From positions 1-52,228 of the forward strand of contig JAWLHA010000029.1 in the NCBI GenBank assembly GCA_041690535.1: 52,228 nucleotides of DNA. The letters are read 5' to 3'. Both the position numbers and the translations under genes were made by a program. Each line of letters starts with the position of its first letter. The stretch's first letter is position 1. A model generated the notes under the pieces. The model had not been told where the DNA came from, did not search any database, and worked only from the letters and a program-made list of their open reading frames with translations. Source of the stretch: JAWLHA01 sp041690535. Lineage in GTDB: Bacteria; Pseudomonadota; Gammaproteobacteria; Thiohalomonadales; Thiohalomonadaceae. Positions 30,099 through 37,982 of this stretch are shown here, in pieces.

Positions 30099-31259
30099 AT
30101 GAAGCGGATTGAAGTGCCGGAGCGCCCGGCTTGGCGACAACTGGCCGAGAGCCTGGGTTTCAAGTTTCACACCATCGATGGGGCTCGCTACTGGGACGAG
30201 TCGGCCTACTATCAGTTTTCCCTGGAACAGATCGAAAACGATCTGGAGGAGCCCTCCGGGGAGATCCACGCCATGTGCATGGACCTGGTCGACCGCGCGG
30301 TGGGTGACGAAGCCATCCTGCGGAGGCTCGCCATCCCCGAGTTCTATTGGGACTACATCCGCGACAGCTGGCTGAGCGGCCAGCCCCACTTGTACGGCAG
30401 AATGGATCTGGCCTATGACGGCTCCGGCCCGGCCAAGCTCTACGAATTGAACTACGATACCCCGACCAGCCTCTATGAGTCCGCGTTTTTTCAGTGGGTC
30501 TGGCTGGAGCAGGCGAGGGAGATCGGGCTGGTTCCGGCGGACGCCGATCAGTACAACTCCATCCAGGAGAAGCTGGTGGAGGTGTTCGGGCATCTGGCGA
30601 CCCGCCTGCCGGGTCTCATGTACTTCTCCAGTGTGCGCGACTCCGAGGAAGATCGAGGCACGGTCCAGTACATGCAGGACTGTGCGACGCAGGCCGGGAT
30701 CGACACTCGCTACATCGCCGTTGAGGATATTGGCCGCAGTGAATGCGGGCGTTTCACTGACCTTGAAGACAACGTCATTGAGGCCATTTTCAAGCTCTAC
30801 CCGTGGGAGTTTGCGTTCCACGAAGAGTATGGTCCGTTGCTGCCGCACGCCGGGGCGGCCTGGTTCGAACCCCCGTGGAAGGCAATTCTCTCCAACAAGG
30901 GGGTGTTACCGCTGTTGTGGGCAATGCATGAGGGCCACCCCAACCTCCTGCCCAGCCATTTCGAGGAGAGCGAGCGGGACGAACTGCCGCCGGGCTGGGT
31001 GCGCAAGCCGTTCTTCAGCCGCGAGGGCGCCAATATCGCCCTGCGCACCGACACCGGGGAACGGCTCAGCGTGGATGGACCCTACACTGACGCCCCTTAC
31101 ATCCGCCAGGCCTATCACGCCCTGCCTCGCTTCGAAGAGAGCTACACCCTCATCGGCAGCTGGGTCGTGGGTGATCGCCCGGCCGGCATCAGCATTCGCG
31201 AGGATGACTCCTTGATCACCAGGGACAGTTCGCGCTTTCTGCCGCATATCATCTCCTGA
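30099..31259 (+). CDS. yjfC: YjfC-like ATP-grasp ligase (glutathionylspermidine synthase family)
   Basis: 386 residues, matching the C-terminal synthetase module of glutathionylspermidine synthase: YWDESAYYQFSLEQIENDLE, MDLAYDGSGPAKLYELNYDTPTSL (metal/ATP loop) and KLYPWEFAFHEEYGPLLPH. WFEPPWKAILSNKGVLPLLW is the family signature, followed by KPFFSREGANIAL and YTLIGSWVVGDRPAGISIRE. It should catalyse ATP-dependent amide bond formation. Whether the amine is spermidine or a protein tail is unknown; no amidase domain is fused. It is the last gene of the operon. Confidence 0.9.
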   Translation: MKRIEVPERPAWRQLAESLGFKFHTIDGARYWDESAYYQFSLEQIENDLEEPSGEIHAMCMDLVDRAVGDEAILRRLAIPEFYWDYIRDSWLSGQPHLYGRMDLAYDGSGPAKLYELNYDTPTSLYESAFFQWVWLEQAREIGLVPADADQYNSIQEKLVEVFGHLATRLPGLMYFSSVRDSEEDRGTVQYMQDCATQAGIDTRYIAVEDIGRSECGRFTDLEDNVIEAIFKLYPWEFAFHEEYGPLLPHAGAAWFEPPWKAILSNKGVLPLLWAMHEGHPNLLPSHFEESERDELPPGWVRKPFFSREGANIALRTDTGERLSVDGPYTDAPYIRQAYHALPRFEESYTLIGSWVVGDRPAGISIREDDSLITRDSSRFLPHIIS

Positions 31260-31544
31260 GGGGAGGTGAGGTGCGCTTGTGCGTAGTTGAAGGCAGGGCA
31301 GGATGATGCGCCGCAGCATCTGACCGCCATCGGCGTCCAGATTCAAGGAAGAGAACCCGGTCGGCGATCGGGTGGTGGTGACTTTGAATGGCAAGCTCCT
31401 GCCCTGCAAGGCGTGGTAAGCGCAGGGAACGTTTGCGAGGAGGAGCCGGAGCGCGTGGCAGCCCCGGGCCGGAGGCAGAGCAGACGCGAAGACCCGCGAC
31501 AAGCTGTTGGAGCGCAACAACCGCCTGACCGCGAAGCGGCCCCC
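31260..31544. other. intergenic region after yjfC
   Basis: 285 bases between the yjf operon and the convergent rof-like gene. A short plus-strand frame reads PVGDRVVVTLNGKLLPCKAW and stops at about 31416, which could be the end of a lost gene, but I do not recognise it. No terminator hairpin with a T-run is visible. Confidence 0.3.
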
Positions 31545-31781
31545 TCAGATGGGCTGCACTGCGGTGATCGCGTCGAGGCGCAGCTTCAGCGGCTCCCCGC
31601 CCGACGTTTCGGCCAGCAGAAACTCCGCATGGTGCTCGGTGCGCAGGTCCTTGGGCGTGACCGTCTCCTCGAACGCCTGTCCGTCCCCGGCACGCCAACA
31701 AAGGCGCAGCCGCTGCCGCCGCATGATGGCGATCTCGTAGACGTCATAATCCGCGCAGTCGATGGGAACATAGTCGCTCAC
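31545..31781 (-). CDS. rof: Rho-binding antiterminator (Rof) family protein
   Basis: 78 residues. YVPIDCADYDVYEIAIMRRQ, then LKDG-like loop, EETVTPKDLRTEHHAEFLL and GEPLKLRLDAITAV follow the Rof pattern (YxPIxCxxYDxLE... and ...LRLDxI). Rof binds Rho and blocks its RNA loading, reducing Rho-dependent termination. The GTG at 31781 is preceded by GGGGAGGG at a good distance; no methionine gives a better start. It is transcribed towards the yjf operon. MITE-C copy 1 lies about 50 bp upstream of the start and probably replaces or displaces its promoter region. Confidence 0.8.
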   Translation of the reverse strand: MSDYVPIDCADYDVYEIAIMRRQRLRLCWRAGDGQAFEETVTPKDLRTEHHAEFLLAETSGGEPLKLRLDAITAVQPI

Positions 31782-31834
31782 TGGAAAAGCCCTCCCCGTG
31801 CTCCTTTCAGAACCAGAGTGCATTGCCGGCCTAG

Positions 31835-32017
31835 AGCACCGAACAGATAAATCCGACGCGCCCAACATGTAGGGTGGATAAGCGCAGCGCATCCACCGTG
31901 CGGCGTCGAATTGGTGGATGCGCTGCGCTTATCCACCCTACCTCGGTTCGCTGCCCCCGCCACCTGCGGCGCAATTTGGCTGCGATTGGCGATCTTTCCG
32001 TTTACCTGTTCGGTGCT
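31835..32017. repeat. MITE-C copy 1 (183 bp), flanked by CTAG
   Basis: Ends AGCACCGAACAG... and ...CTGTTCGGTGCT lie between CTAG (31831-31834) and CTAG (32018-32021). Inside is a perfect 29-bp inverted repeat, left arm 31869-31897 (GTAGGGTGGATAAGCGCAGC...) and right arm 31913-31941, around a 15-base spacer GTGCGGCGTCGAATT. It is the same length as copy 2 at 46565-46747. CTAG duplications and a short palindromic element suggest IS5-type mobilisation, but no transposase is present. Confidence 0.85.
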
Positions 32018-32122
32018 CTAGGGTTCGATGTCGATGAGCGCCTCGGCCTCCACTGGGCCGTTCACCACCCTGGCCATTTTAGTTGCACCTTTGGGCTCGC
32101 GTCACCAAGAGCGCCCCGAAAG

Positions 32123-32197
32123 CAGGGTAAACGCATACTTACCCAAGGACTTACATCGTTCACAGCACGGCCGCGACGTGAGTATGCGTTTACCCTG
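32123..32197. repeat. MITE-A copy 4, short form (75 bp) with 10-bp target duplication
   Basis: CAGGGTAAACGCATACTTAC and GTGAGTATGCGTTTACCCTG enclose a 35-base core. Exact direct repeats GCCCCGAAAG flank it at 32113-32122 and 32198-32207. It is the cleanest short copy and defines both element ends and the 10-bp duplication. Confidence 0.93.
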
Positions 32198-32259
32198 GCC
32201 CCGAAAGGCCTTCGCTCCCAACGCAATCACTATTAGAGTGGAGCACGTACTCGGCTCGG

Positions 32260-33510
32260 TTAATCGTCGCGAATTGGATCAGAGGCCACGTTTTCACGCC
32301 GGGCGAGCAGGATGAAGGGCAGCGCCAACAACTGCAATGCCGCGCCGACGAGGTAAGAGATGGGGTAGCTCCACAGGTCAGCGATCCTGCCGAGCAGTGG
32401 CTGTGCGACGACCCCGCCCGAGGAGGCAAGCAAATTGTCGGAAGAGAGAACGGTCGCCCGCTGTTCCGACGGAATGAGGTCGTTGATGAAGGCCTGTCTC
32501 ACCGGATAGCTGGCGGCGTCCACCGTGGCCCATAGCGCCAGTGCGGCCAGTGCCACCCAGAAGTGAGGGATCGCCCCCACGGTCGCCAACGCCCCGGCAC
32601 TGACTGCGGCAGCAACCAGCAGCACGTGGGTCCTCCGCTCAAAGGCCTTGCGGATCAGCGGTACGCTGAGACCGCCGACGATCTGAGCGCCCGCGACGAT
32701 GGCTGCGGCCAGACCAGCGATGACGTAGGCGTCGCTCGTACCGTACAGCTCCAGCAGGTAGGGCTGCATCGCATAAAACGCATAGTAACCGACCCCGGTG
32801 GCAAACGGTGCGGCCAGCATCAGCCAGCGCACCGGCGGGTTGCCCAGGCCGTGCTTCAACGAGCCTCGCACGATGCCGCCCATCTCCCGCAACACCGAGG
32901 CGCTCCGTCTCGGCGTGAAACCGATGTCATGCATCAGGGCAAAGGCGACGAGGAAGGTCAATGCCAACAGAATTCCGCGCAGCACATAGGGCACCCCAAG
33001 GTTCGTCGCCTGGGCGATGGCCCCGCCGGCCACGGCACCGGTGAGCATGGCGATCCCCGCGGCGACCTCTCCCTTGGCAAACGCCGCCTCCAGCGAGCCG
33101 CTGTAGTGGGTGGCCCGCAGACCATCGACCAACCACGCCTCCGTTGCGCCGGAAAAGAAGGTGAAACCCAGCCCCAGGAGCATGGAGACCGCCGCCCACG
33201 CCCAAAACGGGCCATGGAGCAGCCACAGTAGAAGGTACAGCAGCGTCGCCACGAGCAGCGTCAGCGCACCGAGCAGGTAGGAGGCCCGCCGGCCCCGGGT
33301 GTCGGCAACCACGCCGGTGGGCAACTCGAACAGCACCTGCCCGGCCGTGAAGAAGGCGTTAGCGGCGAAGGCCGCGGTGACGCTCAGCCCCGCGTCCAGG
33401 AGAAACAGGGTGTTGATCCCCCAGATGAGCGAGGAGGCGAGGGTCGAAAGCCAAGTGAGGGTCACATACAGACGGACGATCCGCTCGGCCGTCACACTGG
33501 GTTGGGCCAT
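32260..33510 (-). CDS. major facilitator superfamily transporter
   Basis: 416 residues with about 12 hydrophobic helices. The loop-2 motif is partly conserved (GVVADTRGRRASYLLGALTL), and a central cytoplasmic loop (FTPRRSASVLREMGGIVRGS) separates two six-helix halves. The second-half loop PVRQAFINDLIPSEQRATVL is typical of drug/sugar efflux-type MFS proteins (DHA-like). It is an inner-membrane secondary transporter; the substrate cannot be read from the sequence. No regulator is adjacent. MAQPSV at 33510 is the only sensible start. Confidence 0.88.
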   Translation of the reverse strand: MAQPSVTAERIVRLYVTLTWLSTLASSLIWGINTLFLLDAGLSVTAAFAANAFFTAGQVLFELPTGVVADTRGRRASYLLGALTLLVATLLYLLLWLLHGPFWAWAAVSMLLGLGFTFFSGATEAWLVDGLRATHYSGSLEAAFAKGEVAAGIAMLTGAVAGGAIAQATNLGVPYVLRGILLALTFLVAFALMHDIGFTPRRSASVLREMGGIVRGSLKHGLGNPPVRWLMLAAPFATGVGYYAFYAMQPYLLELYGTSDAYVIAGLAAAIVAGAQIVGGLSVPLIRKAFERRTHVLLVAAAVSAGALATVGAIPHFWVALAALALWATVDAASYPVRQAFINDLIPSEQRATVLSSDNLLASSGGVVAQPLLGRIADLWSYPISYLVGAALQLLALPFILLARRENVASDPIRDD

Positions 33511-33718
33511 GGCACTCGGTTGCTCACTGGACGCTCAGGTTGCGCCACGGGACCCTGGCCAGGCCGCGTACGGCCAGCGCGGTGGGCAAGGTTCAGGAGG
33601 CCCGGGCTGAGCCTGCTCCTTCCCTCACAGCGTAGTTGATCCTTCCACCCTCGCAGGGAAGGCATCAGATGTGCGTCGCAATGCCCCGGGCCAGGGCGCC
33701 CAAGGCATGCACCATCTG

Positions 33719-33922
33719 CTACCCGCCGGTCTTTTCCTTCATCGGCTTGATGCCCGGAATGTAATCCTCAGGATCCCCTACAGGACTGTCTGGATAGAAC
33801 GGTCCGGTTGCGGGCTGATCTGGCAACGGCACCACTTCGGGACCGCCCCCGGATCGCATCTGCCCGAAATCCGCATCCAGTTCCTTGTCTGTCGGCTTTA
33901 CCGTTTGCTCCTTTGGCTTCAT
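33719..33922 (-). CDS. small hypothetical protein
   Basis: 67 residues, hydrophilic, proline- and aspartate-rich (MKPKEQTVKPTDKELDADFG, PDSPVGDPEDYIPGIKP). It is not recognised. It is supported as a real gene by a textbook ribosome site: AAGGAGG six bases before the ATG. No signal peptide or membrane segment. It is probably intrinsically disordered. Confidence 0.6.
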   Translation of the reverse strand: MKPKEQTVKPTDKELDADFGQMRSGGGPEVVPLPDQPATGPFYPDSPVGDPEDYIPGIKPMKEKTGG

Positions 33923-34127
33923 GATTTCCTCCTTTTGCTGGTTGCTACCTGCCTGCGAAATCCAGTATCCGTAAATTCAAACCTCTCGGCAACCGAGGCA
34001 TCGGCCAGGCGCAGTGACATACACCAAGCCACGACTCCTTGCCGGGCGCTGAGGCGGCATTGGCTTCGATCGGGGATGAGCCGAGTGCTGGCCGGGTCGC
34101 CCAGCTCTGTGTTTATACTCATCAATG

Positions 34128-34334
34128 GTAACTACTCACCCCCATCCGTCATTCCCGCGAAGGCGGGAATCCAGTGCGGGACTTCAGAGGGCCACGGGTA
34201 TTGGGCTGGGTGCCTTATGGATTCCCGCCTTCGCGAGAATGACGAACAGTACAAGTAGCGAGGATCGAGTGCGGTGAGCCTGCGACCGCATCCTAATTGC
34301 ATAAGCGGGAGGCAGTCGGAGGGCGAGTAGTTAC
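34128..34334. repeat. MITE-B copy 5, long form (207 bp) with 8-bp target duplication
   Basis: The ends are GTAACTACTCACCC and GGGCGAGTAGTTAC. Exact flanking repeats CATCAATG lie at 34120-34127 and 34335-34342. It lies only 22-30 bp upstream of the start of the ankyrin-DUF4132 gene, between that gene and any native promoter further left. Confidence 0.94.
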
Positions 34335-34355
34335 CATCAATGAATAACAACAAGG

Positions 34356-37300
34356 ATGAAGGCAATGTACTCAGTACAAGAATTAAAAACACTGATTGCC
34401 GACGGCGACCTGGTGAAGTTGGAGCGCTGCTTAACCCAGAATCCCGAACTAACCACTTATATATTTCCTGAGAAATCGTCCCAAACGACGCTGCTGTTGC
34501 TCGCGGTGGAGCACCTGCAGTTGGAAATGATCGCTCTCCTGATCGAAAGAGGCGCAAGTTGTGTCAGCCAGCCCCGCAATCCACTCTCTTCCTATTTCCA
34601 AACAGGCTACAGGGGGTACAAGTACCATAATCGGAGTGACTCAAGTCACATCGAGGTACTGAAGCTGCTCGTGGCCAACGGAGCGAGTTACCCCCTGGAG
34701 AGGGAGGCTGACTGTGCCTGGTTCTTGCAGTCCGAGTTGAACGAGGTCTGCAACTTCGATGACGTGGAGGTGGCGCGAACCCTGGTGGCCCTGGGTTTCG
34801 ATCTGGTGGCCATTGAGAAGACTGGCCAAATCTCCCTGCTCTCTCTCGCAATCCGCAATCGGTGGGGAGAGAGGATGAAGATGACTAACCTGTTCAGGTA
34901 CTTGGTCGATCTCGGCTGCGATGTGACTGGTTACCCTCATCGGTACTACGGGAACCCTCTATGGGACTGCTTGCAAAGCGGCCTTTATGCGTGCGCTGAG
35001 TTGCTGTTGGACAAAGGGGCAAGCACGAACAATCTGAAAAGTGATTTCTTGGTTGAGTTGCCCCGACTCGCCCATGAGGGGCTTGAGACTGAGCTGTTGG
35101 ACCGGCTCACCCAAGGCATGGATTTCAACAAAGTGGACCGATACGGAGTTTCGCCGCTCCATAGCGCTGTGGGCCGCAACCACGCAAGGTTCATTGAGTA
35201 CTTCGCGAGCCGTGGTGCGGATCTCAAAGCGATCGACGGAGAAGGTCGAACGCCCCTGTTTGTCGCCATTCAGAACAAGAGCAAGGACGCCATCAACAGC
35301 TTGATCACTCTTGGTGTTGAGCTGAACGGGAGGAATGCGGAGGGAAAAACGGCGCTGGACGTGGCGCTTTCACTGTCGGGATTCAAGAGGGTGTGCGCGT
35401 CCTTGCAGAAGGCGGGGGCCAAGACCAGTGCGGAACTGGACCTCAGCGCCAACCCGCACGAACGAGTGCTCGCCGGGGTGCTCTCGGCGTTCAAGGAGGG
35501 GGAGCCTTGGGCAGATCGGGCGAGAGAAAAGCTCGGTTCGCTGAGCACCGAACATCTACAGCTATGGCATGAGCTGGCGCGCCACTGCCTCGAATTCACC
35601 GGCTCAAAGCCTACCAATCGATGGATGAAACTCGCTGGCGAGTTGGTGGACAAGTTGGGGGCCGATGAGGTTCGCGCATGCTTGCTGCTGTGGTTTCCAC
35701 TGGTCAAAGAGACGCGCAGCAAGGAACTGCCGTACGACGAGGTCAGTGAGCAGTACTCTTACGGGGACCAGCGCTATTACATCAGCGAAAACAATACCCG
35801 CCTGCTAAGAGGGTTGGCTTGGGTTTCAAGTCGATTCGCCGATCCCGACATGAGTCGGGAGCTTCGCATGCTGGCGGCCAACATGTACAAGAAGGTATAT
35901 GGTATTGGTATGCGCAATTCAAAGCTGGCCAATGCTGCGCTGTATGCCCTTTCGCAGATGCCCGGGGATGTGGGCGTCAAGGAAATCGTTGTGCTGCGCG
36001 CTGCCACGAAGTACATCCCGGCCCTGGTGAACATCAACCGTGTCTTCGGAAGGATTGCCGAGGAGAGAGGGGTGACTGCGGATGAACTGGCCGCCTTGGC
36101 AGTGCCCGATTACGGGCTGACCTCTGTGGGAGGTGCCATCGTGCAAGTGGGCGAGTACCAGGCAGTGTTGCAGCTGACGTCGGTCGGAAAAACCGAGTTG
36201 TCGTGGAGAAAAGGCGAGAAGCTACAGAAGGCCGTGCCGTCCGCCCTCAAACAGACCCATGGCGATGAGATCAGGGCCATCAAGGCGATGGCCAATGATG
36301 TCCAGGTAGGCAGCCGCGCCCATAGCCAGCGCCTCGAGGCGCTGTATCTCAGCAACAAGTCGCTGGATATTGGGGGCTGGCAGGAGCAGTACATGGACCA
36401 TCCTCTGGTCGGCTTTTTGGCCAGGCGGTTGATTTGGAGGATCACCACCCCCGGCGGGGTCGAAGACATCTTCTATCGTGATGGGCATTACATCAATGCG
36501 GAGGGTGAGCAGGTCACGCTGCCGAAGGAAGCACGGGTACTCCTCTGGCATCCGAGCATGTCATCGGCCGAGGAGGTAAAGCGTTGGCGTGACTGGCTCC
36601 TCGATGCGGAGATCACCCAGCCGTTCAAGCAGGCACACAGGGAAATTTACCTGCTGACCGATGCGGAACGACACGCGGTCGATCACAGCATGCGGTACGC
36701 GAATCACATTCTACTCCATACCCAGTTTCATGCGCTTGCAGAGCAACGGGGGTGGGAACAGGTGCGCGGGGGAAGCTGGGATGGCGGCCAGGATAATGCG
36801 GCTGGCAAGAACATCCCGGCCTACGGTGTTTCGGTCTCCTACCGAGCGACGGGGTTGGAGCAATATGGATATACGGACAGCGGCATTTACACTTGTGTCG
36901 GCACGGGCGCGGTGCGGTTTTACCGCAATAACGAGCGGATGCGTGTTGAGGATGTGGACCCGATGCTGTTCTCGGAGGTGATGCGGGATATCGACTTGTT
37001 CGTGGGGGTCGCAGGCGTCGGGAACGACCCCAGTTGGCAGGAGCGCGAGGATGTCCGGGTTGAGGACCATCAATACTGGCAGGCATCGAGCTTTGGGGAG
37101 CTGTCCCAGATCGCGCAGACGCGCAAGGAAGTATTGCAACGGCTCATTCCCAAGTTGAAGATTGCCCGCCAATTGCGCCTGGACGGGCGTTTTCTCGTGG
37201 TGGAGGGGAAGTTACGCACCTACAAGATCCACCTGGGGTCGACCAATATCCTGATGGAACCGAACGACAGCTATCTCTGCATCGTTGCGTTGCCGTCAAA

Positions 37301-37442
37301 GAACACGGTGATGCTCCCATTCGAGGGAGACAGCGCACTGTCGTTGCTCCTGTCCAAAGCGATGCTGCTGGCCAACGATGAGAAGATCACTGATCCTGTG
37401 ATCGTGGCGCAAATCAACCGGAGGGAGGTGGTCAATGGGTAA
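34356..37442 (+). CDS. ankyrin-repeat protein with DUF4132 (MolR/YehI-type) domain
   Basis: 1028 residues. The N-terminal third (about 20-345) holds ankyrin-type repeats, clearest in DRYGVSPLHSAVGRNHARFI, EGRTPLFVAIQNKSKDAI and EGKTALDVALSLSGFKRV. A long helical region follows (about 345-640). From about 640 comes a DUF4132-like domain: IKAMANDVQVGSRAHSQRLE, LVGFLARRLIW, RVLLWHPSMSS, PFKQAHREIYLLTD and a C-terminal LRLDGRFLVVEGKLRTYKI. DUF4132 occurs in E. coli YehI/MolR; its activity is unknown. Ankyrin repeats suggest protein-partner binding. Base composition is visibly less GC-rich than the neighbours, hinting at transfer. ATG 34365 is an alternative start. A MITE-B sits immediately upstream, and the next gene overlaps by 8 bp. 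Confidence 0.8.
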   Translation: MKAMYSVQELKTLIADGDLVKLERCLTQNPELTTYIFPEKSSQTTLLLLAVEHLQLEMIALLIERGASCVSQPRNPLSSYFQTGYRGYKYHNRSDSSHIEVLKLLVANGASYPLEREADCAWFLQSELNEVCNFDDVEVARTLVALGFDLVAIEKTGQISLLSLAIRNRWGERMKMTNLFRYLVDLGCDVTGYPHRYYGNPLWDCLQSGLYACAELLLDKGASTNNLKSDFLVELPRLAHEGLETELLDRLTQGMDFNKVDRYGVSPLHSAVGRNHARFIEYFASRGADLKAIDGEGRTPLFVAIQNKSKDAINSLITLGVELNGRNAEGKTALDVALSLSGFKRVCASLQKAGAKTSAELDLSANPHERVLAGVLSAFKEGEPWADRAREKLGSLSTEHLQLWHELARHCLEFTGSKPTNRWMKLAGELVDKLGADEVRACLLLWFPLVKETRSKELPYDEVSEQYSYGDQRYYISENNTRLLRGLAWVSSRFADPDMSRELRMLAANMYKKVYGIGMRNSKLANAALYALSQMPGDVGVKEIVVLRAATKYIPALVNINRVFGRIAEERGVTADELAALAVPDYGLTSVGGAIVQVGEYQAVLQLTSVGKTELSWRKGEKLQKAVPSALKQTHGDEIRAIKAMANDVQVGSRAHSQRLEALYLSNKSLDIGGWQEQYMDHPLVGFLARRLIWRITTPGGVEDIFYRDGHYINAEGEQVTLPKEARVLLWHPSMSSAEEVKRWRDWLLDAEITQPFKQAHREIYLLTDAERHAVDHSMRYANHILLHTQFHALAEQRGWEQVRGGSWDGGQDNAAGKNIPAYGVSVSYRATGLEQYGYTDSGIYTCVGTGAVRFYRNNERMRVEDVDPMLFSEVMRDIDLFVGVAGVGNDPSWQEREDVRVEDHQYWQASSFGELSQIAQTRKEVLQRLIPKLKIARQLRLDGRFLVVEGKLRTYKIHLGSTNILMEPNDSYLCIVALPSKNTVMLPFEGDSALSLLLSKAMLLANDEKITDPVIVAQINRREVVNG

Positions 37443-37824
37443 GCCGCTCAATGTCGCGATCTTTGACTGCTGCCCCGCTCAAATTGACCGGACGGATCCG
37501 GTCATGTACTTGGTGTTCGGGACACGGGAGGTCACAGCCGAAGAGGTGATTCGGCTCCGAGTGCATCACGAGTTGGAGTGCTTTCAGTCGGGACGAAACT
37601 CGGCGAATACCCTGGTAAGCTTGGGCAACGGGGCGTCGGTTTCGGCGTTGCTCGACCAACTGGACGTGGAAAAGTACTGCCAGGATGCCATTGCACTATT
37701 CAACAGGAGCGGTTTTTTTATCATTGTCGATGACAAACAGCTCACCGAGACCAGCGATACGGTGACATTGTGCCGGGACAGTCAAATTGAGTTTTTCCGA
37801 TTGACCCCACTGGTCGGGGGGTGA
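37435..37824 (+). CDS. hypothetical partner of the DUF4132 protein
   Basis: 129 residues, no signal peptide or membrane helix. It begins MGKPLNVAIFDCCPAQIDRT and ends FFRLTPLVGG; segments such as VMYLVFGTREVTAEEVIRLR suggest an alpha/beta fold. I do not recognise the family. GGAGG lies just before the ATG, inside the end of the upstream gene, and the 8-bp overlap indicates translational coupling, so it is probably functionally tied to the ankyrin-DUF4132 protein (for example as regulator, inhibitor or cofactor). Confidence 0.7.
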   Translation: MGKPLNVAIFDCCPAQIDRTDPVMYLVFGTREVTAEEVIRLRVHHELECFQSGRNSANTLVSLGNGASVSALLDQLDVEKYCQDAIALFNRSGFFIIVDDKQLTETSDTVTLCRDSQIEFFRLTPLVGG

Positions 37825-37982
37825 GCGCCCCTGCTGGCTGCCCGGGTGTGCGGGCAGTGCGGACGGCGGCCAATGTACCCCAGTCGGTGCCGATCTCGGC
37901 ATCCGACTTGGGGGCCAGTGCTGAGTCGTCATTCACATCCAACCCAAGAAAAGTGGCGTTGGCAGTCTTGGCCGATTTGACC

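Noticed and set aside
31249..31701. 150-codon minus-strand frame overlapping the rof-like gene
   Set aside because: Arg/Pro/Ala-rich shadow frame, while the overlapping frame 31545-31781 encodes a recognisable Rof protein with a good ribosome site.
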